Shown here piece after piece: positions 29,569-36,720 of a DNA stretch of 36,720 nt. Both the position numbers and the translations under genes were made by a program. Within the stretch, counting starts at the first letter, position 1. The number at the start of each line of letters is the position of its first letter. The notes beneath the pieces are model-generated. The model was not told the DNA's origin. It did no database searches and worked only from the letters and a program-made list of their open reading frames with translations. This DNA comes from Roseibium sp. MMSF_3544 (GTDB lineage: Bacteria; Pseudomonadota; Alphaproteobacteria; Rhizobiales; Stappiaceae): contig NZ_JASHKA010000040.1 in the NCBI RefSeq assembly GCF_030732845.1, forward strand, positions 1 to 36,720, read 5' to 3'.

Positions 29569-31176
29569 TTACATCCTGAAGAGGCCGAAGCGGGTGTCCT
29601 CGATCGGTGCGTTCAGCGATGCCGAAAGAGACAGGCCCAGAATGTCACGGGTCTTGCGCGGATCGACAATGCCGTCATCCCACAGACGGGCGGTTGCATA
29701 GAGCGGGTGCCCCTGTTCTTCGAACTGATCGATGATCGGCTGCTTGAACGCCTGTTCCTCGTCTGAAGACCAGCTGCCGCCCTTGCGTTCTATGCCGTCG
29801 CGCCGGACTGTGGCGAGGACACCGGCTGCCTGTTCGCCGCCCATCACTGAAATGCGGGAATTCGGCCACGTCCACAGGAACCGCGGCGAATAGGCGCGAC
29901 CGCACATGCCGTAGTTGCCGGCGCCGAACGAGCCGCCGACAAGCATGGTGATTTTCGGAACCGACGTGGTGGCAACGGCTGTTACCAGCTTGGCACCATC
30001 CTTGGCGATGCCGCCGCTCTCGTATTTGCGGCCGACCATGAAGCCTGTGATGTTCTGAAGAAACACCAGTGGCACCTTGCGCTGGGAGCAGAGCTCGACA
30101 AAATGCGCGCCTTTGACCGCGCTTTCTGAAAAGAGAACGCCGTTGTTGGCGATGATCCCGACCGGCATGCCGTGAATATGAGCAAAACCGCAGACAATCG
30201 TTGTGCCGTAACGTGCCTTAAATTCGTCGAAACGGGAGCCGTCGACAACGCGGGCGATGACTTCGCGGATGTCGTAGGGTGTCTTCAGGTCCGCCGGAAC
30301 GACGCCGAGAATTTCGTCCGGATCATAAGCTGGCTCTTCGGGAGTCTGAACGGCTAGTTGCGACGTCTTGGTCCGGTTCAGGCTGGCGATAGCACGTCTG
30401 GCCAGCGCAAGCGCATGGGCATCGTCGCGGGCAAGATGATCTGCGACACCGGACAGACGCGTGTGAACGTCTCCGCCGCCAAGATCCTCGGCCGAGACTT
30501 CTTCTCCTGTCGCTGCCTTTACCAGGGGCGGCCCGGCCAGGAAGATCGTGCCCTGGTTCTTGACGATGATGGTCTCGTCGGACATTGCCGGGACATAGGC
30601 ACCACCAGCCGTGCACGAGCCCATCACGACTGCGATTTGCGCAATGCCCTTCGCGGACATGTTGGCTTGATTAAAGAAAATCCGTCCGAAATGGTCCCGG
30701 TCCGGGAACACCTCGTCCTGGTTGGGCAGGTTGGCGCCGCCCGAATCCACGAGGTAAATGCAGGGCAGGTTGTTCTGCTCCGCGATTTCCTGAGCTCGAA
30801 GGTGCTTTTTCACCGACATCGGGTAATAGGTGCCGCCTTTCACCGTGGCGTCGTTGGCAAGGATCATGACGTCCTGCCCTTCGACGCGGCCAATTCCGGC
30901 AATCATTCCGGCAGACGGCGCTGCGCCCGAATACATGTCATGAGCGGCGAGCATGCCGACTTCCAGGAAGGGCGAGCCTGGGTCGAGCAAACGGGAAACC
31001 CGCTCCCTCGGCAGGATCTTGCCGCGCGAGACATGGCGTTGCCGTGCCGTTTCGCCGCCGCCGTCAAGTGCTGTGCGAGCAGCAACCTTGACGCTTTCCA
31101 TGGCAGCTTCGTGCGCCGCCTTGTTGGCGGCGAAATCGCTGCTTCTGGGGGAAAGACTCGATTTCAGGATGCTCAT
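29569..31176 (-). CDS. liuB: Methylcrotonyl-CoA carboxylase beta subunit
   Basis: The 535-residue carboxyltransferase subunit transfers CO2 from biotin to 3-methylcrotonyl-CoA. Typical motifs: GKILPRERVSRLLDPGSPFLEVGMLAAHDMY near residues 50-80, GYGMC..SPRFLWTWPNSRISVMGGEQAAGVL near the C-terminus, and the acyl-CoA region NDATVKGGTYYPMSVKKHLRAQEIA. The ATG at 31174-31176 (MSILKSSLSPRSSDF) was chosen because it lies one base after the tetR stop and gives the family N-terminus. It is the first structural gene of the operon. In the usual order mccB is next to the isovaleryl-CoA dehydrogenase gene, which is absent here. Also called mccB. Confidence 0.95.
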   Translation of the reverse strand: MSILKSSLSPRSSDFAANKAAHEAAMESVKVAARTALDGGGETARQRHVSRGKILPRERVSRLLDPGSPFLEVGMLAAHDMYSGAAPSAGMIAGIGRVEGQDVMILANDATVKGGTYYPMSVKKHLRAQEIAEQNNLPCIYLVDSGGANLPNQDEVFPDRDHFGRIFFNQANMSAKGIAQIAVVMGSCTAGGAYVPAMSDETIIVKNQGTIFLAGPPLVKAATGEEVSAEDLGGGDVHTRLSGVADHLARDDAHALALARRAIASLNRTKTSQLAVQTPEEPAYDPDEILGVVPADLKTPYDIREVIARVVDGSRFDEFKARYGTTIVCGFAHIHGMPVGIIANNGVLFSESAVKGAHFVELCSQRKVPLVFLQNITGFMVGRKYESGGIAKDGAKLVTAVATTSVPKITMLVGGSFGAGNYGMCGRAYSPRFLWTWPNSRISVMGGEQAAGVLATVRRDGIERKGGSWSSDEEQAFKQPIIDQFEEQGHPLYATARLWDDGIVDPRKTRDILGLSLSASLNAPIEDTRFGLFRM

Positions 31177-31177
31177 G

Positions 31178-31807
31178 TCATCCGGTCTCCGTTCGCGATG
31201 GTTTTGACCCGGGCGCAACGGCTTTTTGCACCATGGTCAGGTAAAGGTCCTCGACCTCTTTTTCACTGAGTCCGCCGCCTTCCCGGTACCAGGTCGGGAT
31301 ACCTGTCAGCATGGCAATGATGGCTCTGGTCGCGACCTTCGGGTCGTCCACGGCATAGCGGCCGTCAGCCAGACCGTCTTCGAGGATCGATGTCAGGACA
31401 GCCTCGTAGCGGCGCCGTTCGGTTTCGACGGTCTCGAAGTTGTCCGGTTCCAGGTTGCGCAGCTCCATGTAGGAGATGAACACCTCGTCGGCACGTTCCA
31501 GGTGATAGCGGATGTGAAAGCGGACAAACCGTTCGAGCGGGTCCATGGAAGAGGAGTTTTCCAAAGCGGCCCACGCGCCCAGAAGCTCGGCCATGTGGGT
31601 GAGCATCAGGTCTTTGAGAATGTCCTGCTTGGTCGGAAAATGATTGTAAAGCGCTCCTGGCCGGACGCCCACATCTGTAGCGATTTCGCGCATGGATACA
31701 GCGGCGTACCCGGCCTGCGCAAAGCGTCTTAGCGCAGCCTTGCGCACGCGTTCTGCGGTCTCCAGACCTTTTGCTCGTGATGCCGGTCTTGCGGCTGCAG
31801 TTGCCAT
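31178..31807 (-). CDS. TetR family regulator of the leucine-degradation operon
   Basis: The 209-residue protein has an N-terminal TetR helix-turn-helix (about residues 20-66: RVRKAALRRFAQAGYAAVSMREIATDVGVRPGALYNHFPTKQDIL). A ligand-binding helical domain follows (HIRYHLERADEVFISYMELRNLEPDNFE). It is the first gene of its transcript with mccB one base downstream. AAGGAGG precedes the ATG by 5 nt. The operator palindrome 25-38 nt upstream implies autoregulation of the whole operon. TetR regulators of leucine catabolism (LiuQ) are known from betaproteobacteria; whether this one is orthologous cannot be told. The expected ligand is an acyl-CoA such as isovaleryl- or methylcrotonyl-CoA. Confidence 0.88.
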   Translation of the reverse strand: MATAAARPASRAKGLETAERVRKAALRRFAQAGYAAVSMREIATDVGVRPGALYNHFPTKQDILKDLMLTHMAELLGAWAALENSSSMDPLERFVRFHIRYHLERADEVFISYMELRNLEPDNFETVETERRRYEAVLTSILEDGLADGRYAVDDPKVATRAIIAMLTGIPTWYREGGGLSEKEVEDLYLTMVQKAVAPGSKPSRTETG

Positions 31808-31825
31808 GGCGTCCTCCTTGACAAG

Positions 31826-31854
31826 CTAATAAATGAACGTTCATTCATTTTCAA
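31826..31854 (-). promoter_or_regulatory. liu operon promoter with embedded TetR operator
   Basis: On the minus strand, TTGAAA (-35, 31849-31854) and TATTAG (-10, 31826-31831) are separated by exactly 17 bases. That spacer contains the perfect 14-bp palindrome AATGAACGTTCATT (31832-31845). A repressor bound there would sit between the two polymerase contacts. The tetR start codon lies 19 nt downstream of the -10 element. Confidence 0.75.
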
Positions 31855-31990
31855 GTCCAAAGCTCTGAGAAATCGCAGAGAGCGGAGAATAAGGCTTGCG
31901 AACTGGCAAAACTGTCAAAAAACTTACATGGTTAAGTTGTTCACACTCTTGGTGAGTTTCGCCGTTTGAGATTTTTCAAAGGACCAATTG

Positions 31991-32899
31991 ATGACCGAAC
32001 AAGACGCAAAGACATGGGTTGAGGCTGAATGGGCGGATTCCCTTGATGAAGAACTTGAAATGGAAATTGACGACAATCTGGTCGCCAAGGACCTTCAGTT
32101 CATCTCCGACAAGAAACACAAGTCACCACTTGACCGGAACACCTATTTTCATGAGCTGCTGCGCCTTCAGGCGGAGCTGGTGAAGCTTCAGGACTGGGTT
32201 CAGCACACGGGCGAAAAGATCGTTGTTGTTTTCGAAGGCCGTGACGCTGCCGGCAAGGGTGGTGTGATCAAGCGTATTACCCAGCGTCTGAACCCGCGCG
32301 TTGCGCGCGTGGTCGCGCTTCCGGCGCCAACGGAACGCGAAAAAAGCCAATGGTATTTCCAGCGCTATGTGCCGCACCTGCCGGCGGCGGGCGAGATGGT
32401 CCTCTTCGACCGCTCCTGGTACAACCGCTCCGGCGTTGAGCGGGTGATGGGCTTTGCGACGGAAGATCAGGTCGAGCAGTTCTTCAACGACGTTCCGGAA
32501 TTCGAGCGCATGATCGTGCGCTCCGGTGTCCGGCTGATCAAATACTGGTTTTCGATCACGGACGAAGAGCAGCAGCTGCGCTTCCTGATGCGCATCCATG
32601 ATCCGCTGAAGCAGTGGAAACTCTCCCCGATGGATCTGGAGTCCCGTGTCCGCTGGGAAGATTACACCAAGGCGAAGGAAGAAACGTTCGAACGGACGAA
32701 CATCCCTGAAGCGCCATGGTTCATCGTTGAAGGGAACGACAAGAAACAGGCCCGTCTCAACTGCATCAGCCATTTGTTGTCCCAGATGCCTTACGAGGAA
32801 GTTCCGCACGACCCGATCAGTCTTCCCGAGCGCCGTTTCAATCCGGACTACGAGCGCAAGGTTTTGCCGGAACATCTCTATGTTCCTCAGAAATATTGA
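31991..32899 (+). CDS. ppk2: Polyphosphate kinase 2
   Basis: PPK2 enzymes use polyphosphate to phosphorylate nucleoside mono- or diphosphates. The 302-residue protein has the P-loop FEGRDAAGKGG (81-91), RGVAL-like turns, and the lid motif LFDRSWYNRSGVE (138-150). KYWFSITDEEQQLRFL follows, all typical of class I PPK2, which mostly makes NTP from NDP. The acidic N-terminal extension (about 1-45) is typical of the class. The ATG at 31991 is preceded by AAAGGA. It is monocistronic: the liu promoter diverges 137-165 nt upstream and a strong terminator follows. The 183-nt gap upstream also contains the liu promoter. Confidence 0.93.
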   Translation: MTEQDAKTWVEAEWADSLDEELEMEIDDNLVAKDLQFISDKKHKSPLDRNTYFHELLRLQAELVKLQDWVQHTGEKIVVVFEGRDAAGKGGVIKRITQRLNPRVARVVALPAPTEREKSQWYFQRYVPHLPAAGEMVLFDRSWYNRSGVERVMGFATEDQVEQFFNDVPEFERMIVRSGVRLIKYWFSITDEEQQLRFLMRIHDPLKQWKLSPMDLESRVRWEDYTKAKEETFERTNIPEAPWFIVEGNDKKQARLNCISHLLSQMPYEEVPHDPISLPERRFNPDYERKVLPEHLYVPQKY

Positions 32900-32933
32900 C
32901 AAGACTTGATCCGCTCACCCTGGGGCAATTCAG

Positions 32934-32961
32934 ATCCCGGCCTTGCAGGCCGGGATTTTTT
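32934..32961 (+). terminator. Rho-independent terminator of ppk2
   Basis: ATCCCGGCC (32934-32942) and GGCCGGGAT (32948-32956) form a perfect 9-bp stem around TTGCA. The stem is followed by an uninterrupted T run to 32961. It lies 35 nt past the ppk2 stop. Confidence 0.93.
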
Positions 32962-33005
32962 CGTGCCAACTGTTGCGTGTGCCTTGGAGACGGGAGATAT
33001 CGAGA

Positions 33006-34013
33006 ATGGACGGCAACAAGGTCCGCTGGGGAATCATTTCAACTGCGAAGATCGGCCGGGAGAAGGTCATTCCGGGCATTCAGGCCTCACAAACAGGCAT
33101 CGCCGCAGCCATTGCTTCGCGCGATCAGGACAGGGCCAGGGAAACCGCAGACGCGCTTGGGATCGAAAAGGCGTATGGATCCTATGAAGAGCTGTTCGCC
33201 GATCCCGATATTGATGTGATCTACAACCCGCTGCCGAACCACATGCATGTGCCGATGACCGTTCAGGCCGTTGAAGCGGGAAAGCATGTTCTTTGCGAAA
33301 AACCGATTGCGCTGAGCGCGGAAGAGGCCTCCGAATTGCTGGATCTTCCGAGGGACCGGCTTGTCGCCGAAGCCTTCATGGTCAGGGCCCATCCGCAATG
33401 GATCCGTGCACGTGACCTTGTGCGTTCGGGTGCGCTTGGGGAGCTCAGGGCCATCCAGGGTCATTTCAGCTATTTCATGGACAACCCGGACAACATCCGC
33501 AACCGGGCCGACATGGGCGGCGGCGCGCTCATGGACATCGGCTGCTACACGATGCTCGCTGGGCGTTATTTCTTTGAAGGGGAGCCGGAGCGGGTGGTTT
33601 CACTGATCGACCGGGATCCCGATTTTGGAACCGACCGGCTCACAAGCGCCATCATGGATTTCGGTGCCGGGCGCCAGCTCTCGTTCACCGTCTCGACCCA
33701 GCTGACACCCTATCAGCGGCTTCAACTGTTCGGCACGAAGAAGCGTCTGGACATCATGATCCCGTTCAACGCACCTCAAGGTGGTGCTGTTACCTTGCGG
33801 CTGGACGACGGATCTGCTCTTGCCGATGGCTCTGCGCAAGACGAGACGATCGATCCGTGCGACCAGTATGCGGAGCAGGCGGATGTCTTCGGGCGTGCGG
33901 TTCTGGGCGAGAAAGTTATGACCTATGGTGTTGAGGACGCCCTTCAGAACATGAAGATACTCGATGCGATTTTCGCCTCGGCCGAAAGAGGCGGCTGGGT
34001 CGATGTGATGTAG
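33006..34013 (+). CDS. Gfo/Idh/MocA family oxidoreductase
   Basis: The 335-residue protein has an N-terminal Rossmann domain (VRWGIISTAKIGREKVIPGI) and the EKP motif (98-100, VLCEKPIALS) that identifies the Gfo/Idh/MocA family. The C-terminal substrate domain includes GGGALMDIGCYTMLAGRYFFEGEPE, with Asp and His/Tyr-type catalytic candidates. Family members are NAD(P)-dependent sugar, inositol or dihydrodiol dehydrogenases; the GG.LMDIGCY pattern is close to sugar and dimeric dihydrodiol dehydrogenases. The ATG at 33006 was chosen because GGGAG lies about 10 nt before it; a longer reading starts inside the ppk2 terminator. No sugar-transport genes are near, so the substrate is unknown. Confidence 0.92.
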   Translation: MDGNKVRWGIISTAKIGREKVIPGIQASQTGIAAAIASRDQDRARETADALGIEKAYGSYEELFADPDIDVIYNPLPNHMHVPMTVQAVEAGKHVLCEKPIALSAEEASELLDLPRDRLVAEAFMVRAHPQWIRARDLVRSGALGELRAIQGHFSYFMDNPDNIRNRADMGGGALMDIGCYTMLAGRYFFEGEPERVVSLIDRDPDFGTDRLTSAIMDFGAGRQLSFTVSTQLTPYQRLQLFGTKKRLDIMIPFNAPQGGAVTLRLDDGSALADGSAQDETIDPCDQYAEQADVFGRAVLGEKVMTYGVEDALQNMKILDAIFASAERGGWVDVM

Positions 34014-34232
34014 GCCCCACGCCGGCGGCCAAACGTGCAGACCCGCCCGCGCCGAACCTGGCCGGGTCAACCAGATCGCTTGTGGATGTTTTCGTTAACT
34101 TGTTGAGTGCAGGTTTCGTGGCTGGAACACTGCAAGAAACAAGCGGGACCTGACGTGTCCGGTCTCGCTGACGCGCATTCTGAGTGTCGCACTATTGCTG
34201 TAAGATCGACGAGGAACGATTCAGGAGCGGAC

Positions 34233-35210
34233 ATGAGCGGATTACTTGCCCTTCTCGATGACGTTGCAGCCATTGCAAAGGTTGCGGCGGCTTCTGTCGA
34301 CGATGTCCTCGGACAAGCCGCAAAGGCAGGATCCAAGGCGGCCGGCGCGGTCATTGACGATGCTGCCGTCACGCCGAAATACGTCACCGGCTTCAAACCC
34401 GCACGCGAACTGCCGATCGTTTGGCGCATCGCCAAGGGCTCGATGAAGAACAAGCTGATTTTTCTGCTTCCGGTCGGGCTTCTGCTAAACGAGTTCGCCC
34501 CTTGGACGATCACACCGCTTCTCATGCTGGGCGGTGCTTACTTGTGTTTTGAGGGTGCCGAGAAGGTCCATCACCTGTTTGCGCACAAGGAAAGTCATGC
34601 CGATTTGCCACTGGAGGAGGCGGTCGACGCGGTTCATCTGGAAGAACAGAAAGTCTCCGGTGCGATCAAGACCGACTTCATCCTGTCGGCGGAAATCATG
34701 ACGATTGCGCTGTCTGAAATCCCGGAAAGCAATATCTGGATGGAAGCGGCCACCCTGGCGGTGGTCGCCATCGGCATCACCGTGATGGTGTACGGGTCTG
34801 TCGCACTGATCGTCAAAGCGGATGATGTCGGCCTCATGATGTCCAACAAGGGCCGCCTTGCTGCTGTTCGGGCGCTCGGGCGCGGCATTGTCCGGGCGAT
34901 GCCCGGCTTTTTGAAAGTACTGATGGTTGTCGGCACCGCCGCTATGCTGTGGGTCGGCGGATCCATCGTCATTCATGGTCTGAAGGAACTCGGCGTCAAA
35001 TGGCTCTATGACACCATTCACGACATCGCGCACGCAGCAGCGCACGCCATCGGCACTGCCGAAGGATTCCTGGCCTGGGCGGTCACCGCGTCGCTGGACG
35101 GTGTGTTCGGCCTCATCGTCGGGCTGATCCTGATCCCGATCGTCGCGAAGATCATCCTGCCCGTCTGGAACACGTTCCGGAAGGATCAGGGTGAAGTCGA
35201 GGAGCATTGA
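34233..35210 (+). CDS. DUF808 family membrane protein (YedI-like)
   Basis: The 325-residue protein begins MSGLLALLDDVAAIAKVAAASVDDVLGQAAKAGSKAAGAVIDDAAVTPKYV, the DUF808 signature, then KLIFLLPVGLLLNEFAPWTITPLLMLGGAYLCFEGAEKVHHLF. About six hydrophobic segments follow, to the C-terminus. It is an inner-membrane protein of unknown role. AGGAG lies 6 nt before the ATG at 34233; the longer reading is not supported by family length. The 219-nt gap to the oxidoreductase gene shows no recognisable element. It converges on infC, with a shared terminator between them. Confidence 0.9.
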   Translation: MSGLLALLDDVAAIAKVAAASVDDVLGQAAKAGSKAAGAVIDDAAVTPKYVTGFKPARELPIVWRIAKGSMKNKLIFLLPVGLLLNEFAPWTITPLLMLGGAYLCFEGAEKVHHLFAHKESHADLPLEEAVDAVHLEEQKVSGAIKTDFILSAEIMTIALSEIPESNIWMEAATLAVVAIGITVMVYGSVALIVKADDVGLMMSNKGRLAAVRALGRGIVRAMPGFLKVLMVVGTAAMLWVGGSIVIHGLKELGVKWLYDTIHDIAHAAAHAIGTAEGFLAWAVTASLDGVFGLIVGLILIPIVAKIILPVWNTFRKDQGEVEEH

Positions 35211-35277
35211 CCTCAAAGGCACCCGCCCTGACCGCACCGCGTATCGCGTCGAATGTTCAGTCAGACAGGACATCAAC

Positions 35278-35305
35278 GAAAAAACCCCGCCGAGGGCGGG
35301 GTTTT
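35278..35305. terminator. Bidirectional terminator between DUF808 gene and infC
   Basis: AAAACCCCGCC (35281-35291) and GGCGGGGTTTT (35295-35305) make a perfect 11-bp stem with loop GAG. The flanking A run (35279-35284) and T run (35302-35305) give a U tract in either direction; the minus-strand tract (six) is the stronger, which fits infC. It is 68 nt past the DUF808 stop and 28 nt past the infC stop. Confidence 0.92.
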
Positions 35306-35332
35306 GAAACGGTTCTTTTGGACTGAACGCGC

Positions 35333-35872
35333 CTATTTCAGGGGCGCCAGCACCATCACCATCTGCCGGCCTTCCAGCTTCGGTGAGGATTCGACCTTGG
35401 CGATTTCGGATGTTTCCTCGCGAACCTTGTTCAGAAGGTTCATGCCGAGATCCTGGTGTGCCATTTCACGGCCCCGGAAGCGGAGCGTGACCTTCACCTT
35501 GTCGCCGTCACTGAAGAAACGCTGCATGCTTTTCATCTTCACGTCATAGTCATGCGTGTCGATGTTCGGACGCATCTTGATCTCCTTGATCTCGACGGTC
35601 TTCTGCTTCTTGCGGGCTTCTGCTGCTTTCTTCTGAGCCTGATACTTGTATCGGCCATAGTCCAGGATCTTGCAGACGGGGGGATTGGCGTTCGGCTGGA
35701 TTTCAACAAGGTCCAGACCTGCATCCAATGCGATATCCATCGCTTCTTCGGTCGGCACGACGCCGCGGTTGGCGCCCTCATGATCAATCAACTGGACTTC
35801 GCGAACGCGAATTTCGTGGTTAGTGCGCGGGCCTTCCTTCGTGGGAGGCGGGGCGCGGAACGGACGGCGAAT
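35333..35872 (-). CDS. infC: Translation initiation factor IF-3
   Basis: IF-3 binds the 30S subunit and discriminates against poor initiator codons. The 179-residue protein has the N-domain (IRVREVQLIDHEGANRGVVPTEEAMDIA) and the IF-3 signature NANPPVCKILDYGRYKYQAQKKAAE. The C-domain follows (MRPNIDTHDYDVKMKSMQRFFSDGDKVKVTLRFRGREM...). No ATG, GTG or TTG gives the full N-terminus. ATT at 35870-35872 does, with AGGAG 9 nt upstream. This is the non-canonical start on which IF-3 autoregulation depends in other bacteria. A TTG start at 35791 would truncate the domain. It ends before a strong shared terminator. Confidence 0.95.
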   Translation of the reverse strand: MRRPFRAPPPTKEGPRTNHEIRVREVQLIDHEGANRGVVPTEEAMDIALDAGLDLVEIQPNANPPVCKILDYGRYKYQAQKKAAEARKKQKTVEIKEIKMRPNIDTHDYDVKMKSMQRFFSDGDKVKVTLRFRGREMAHQDLGMNLLNKVREETSEIAKVESSPKLEGRQMVMVLAPLK

Positions 35873-36014
35873 GGTCGCTAACTCCTCTATCGTTTCAACT
35901 TGGCGCCAGGTTTTGGCTCATTCAGATGCGCGAAAACCCTCGGAACTCGTGTACCAAGGTTTCCGTTGCATATGTCCTAGCGCCATTCGCTAAATTCCTG
36001 CGAAACCGGCAAAA

Positions 36015-36041
36015 AGTCAACCGAAATAAGCGGTTTTGACT
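36015..36041. promoter_or_regulatory. Hairpin and TTGACT pair upstream of infC
   Basis: The 303-nt divergent gap 35873-36175 holds one clear structure. AGTCAACCG (36015-36023) and CGGTTTTGACT (36031-36041) form a 9-bp stem with a TT bulge and a 7-nt loop. On the minus strand the stem is followed by TTTTT, like a terminator, about 140 nt upstream of the infC start. The same bases hold TTGACT in both directions, which could be -35 boxes. It could be an attenuator, a terminator of an upstream minus-strand transcript, or a divergent promoter. Confidence 0.45.
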
Positions 36042-36175
36042 CTTGCGGATGCGGCATTCAGGCGGGGCCGCGGGCACCTTTATCCGGTATCCCGTCGTTG
36101 CTGCCTGCTGTTGTAATCAGCAGGAGAATACCTCAAGTAAGGACTTGTCCTGAATTTTTAAAGGAGACGGCTGAC

Positions 36176-36628
36176 TTGGACGGCGGGAAATTTCTGCTTC
36201 AACTCCTGAAAATTGTCTGCGGTTTCACTTTCGCGCTGATCGCCTGCGGCCTGTTTCTCGCCTGGGGGTTTTTTCAGGCGTCTCATCCGAACGAAAACCC
36301 GATCGCCTTCGGTGCGATGGTAGGAACAGGACTTGTCAGCGCGAGCGTTGTCGGAGCCACCGCGCTTGTGCCGGCGGGCATACTGATCGCGATTGCCGAA
36401 CTGGCCCGCCTCAGAGGAATCGTCTTTCATCTGGCGGCGAGCGGAGGCATTGCCTTTTTGCTCTGGACGATCGGGTCCGGAGCGGAGAACGCGGACATCA
36501 GACCCGGAAGCGTTGTCGCGCTGGCGGCGGGTTTTCTGGCAGGCCTCGTCTATTGGGCTGTGGCTGGCCGCACGTCCGGATGCTGGCAGGCCCAAAAGAA
36601 ATCCGTGGAACCGAAACCGGGAGCCTGA
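36176..36628 (+). CDS. Hypothetical small membrane protein
   Basis: This protein is best read as 150 residues from a TTG at 36176 (LDGGKFLLQLLKIV), because AAGGAG lies 9 nt before it; a 176-residue version from another TTG at 36098 has no ribosome-binding sequence. Four hydrophobic segments are evident: FALIACGLFLAWGFF, a segment from AFGAMVGTGLVSASVVGATA, a segment near VFHLAASGGIAFLLWTIG, and VVALAAGFLAGLVYWAVAG. A short basic C-terminus follows. No catalytic motif is seen, and I do not recognise the family with confidence. Its stop lies 17 nt before the repeat at 36645. It is divergent from infC. Confidence 0.7.
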   Translation: MDGGKFLLQLLKIVCGFTFALIACGLFLAWGFFQASHPNENPIAFGAMVGTGLVSASVVGATALVPAGILIAIAELARLRGIVFHLAASGGIAFLLWTIGSGAENADIRPGSVVALAAGFLAGLVYWAVAGRTSGCWQAQKKSVEPKPGA

Positions 36629-36644
36629 TCGGCGAAATGATAAA

Positions 36645-36720
36645 CTAGGGTACGGACCCATAAATGAAGCCGATTTGGCGGCATAAATGGCGAAATCACG
36701 CAAGGAAGCGTGTGAAGAGC
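36645..36720. mobile_element. End of an IS5/IS427-like element, truncated by the window edge
   Basis: From 36645 the sequence reads CTAGGGTACGGACCCATAA and continues to GATTTGGCGGC. It matches the reversed right end of the element between hemC and hemD at most positions over about 33 bases. It begins 17 nt after the preceding gene. Whether this is another small non-autonomous copy or the left end of a full insertion sequence with a transposase cannot be seen, because the window ends. Confidence 0.65.

Overview
The window reads as chromosomal DNA from a GC-rich alphaproteobacterium, most likely of the order Hyphomicrobiales (Rhizobiales). A marine Stappia/Roseibium(Labrenzia)-like genus is my best guess. 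Three things support this: the divergent tsaD-nudix-gpsA and hemC-hemD-Mic60-hemY arrangement, an IF-3 with the alphaproteobacterial N-terminus, and an ETF-beta lysine methyltransferase homologue. No species call is justified. Most of the window is ordinary core metabolism with a few accessory pieces.

Layout. 1-74 is a probable broken IS481-type transposase tail. 77-890 (-) holds a VOC protein and a small lipocalin-like unknown. 891-1328 is non-coding and holds three palindromic repeat units. 1329-4145 (-) is leuB, a TauE/SafE permease and a membrane AlbA_2 protein, followed by a repeat-rich gap. 4508-7330 (-) is an M20 amidohydrolase, the ETF-beta methyltransferase, and an EVE and YciI pair. 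7409-10112 (-) is gpsA, a Nudix hydrolase and tsaD, divergent from hemC-hemD-Mic60-hemY (10209-16171, +). A 107-bp MITE-like element lies between hemC and hemD. A tRNA-Thr(CGT) follows at 16361-16436.

16447-21021 (-) is a tightly packed, unassigned catabolic operon. In transcription order it encodes a class II aldolase-like protein, a MocD-like diiron oxygenase/desaturase, a PanB-like TIM-barrel protein, a DddP-like M24 protein and a MocE-like Rieske ferredoxin; a 4-OT tautomerase follows after a gap. It is divergent from a LysR gene, with a good candidate operator between them. This is the best candidate here for an undescribed system: two of its enzymes look divergent at catalytic positions, and the M24 protein keeps most but not all of the DddP active-site pattern.

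23114-31807 (-) is a leucine/isovalerate (liu) degradation operon: tetR, mccB, ASCH protein, macrodomain protein, mccA, acyl-CoA synthetase, mvaB, liuC. A promoter with a palindromic operator in its spacer lies ahead of tetR. The ASCH and macrodomain genes between the two carboxylase subunits are unexpected. Isovaleryl-CoA dehydrogenase is not in the window.

31991-36628 carries ppk2 with a strong terminator, a Gfo/Idh/MocA oxidoreductase, a DUF808 membrane protein, a bidirectional terminator, infC with an ATT start, and a small membrane protein. The window ends inside a second copy of the terminal repeat seen between hemC and hemD. All homology statements come from reading the translated sequence and from memory of the families; no database search was run.
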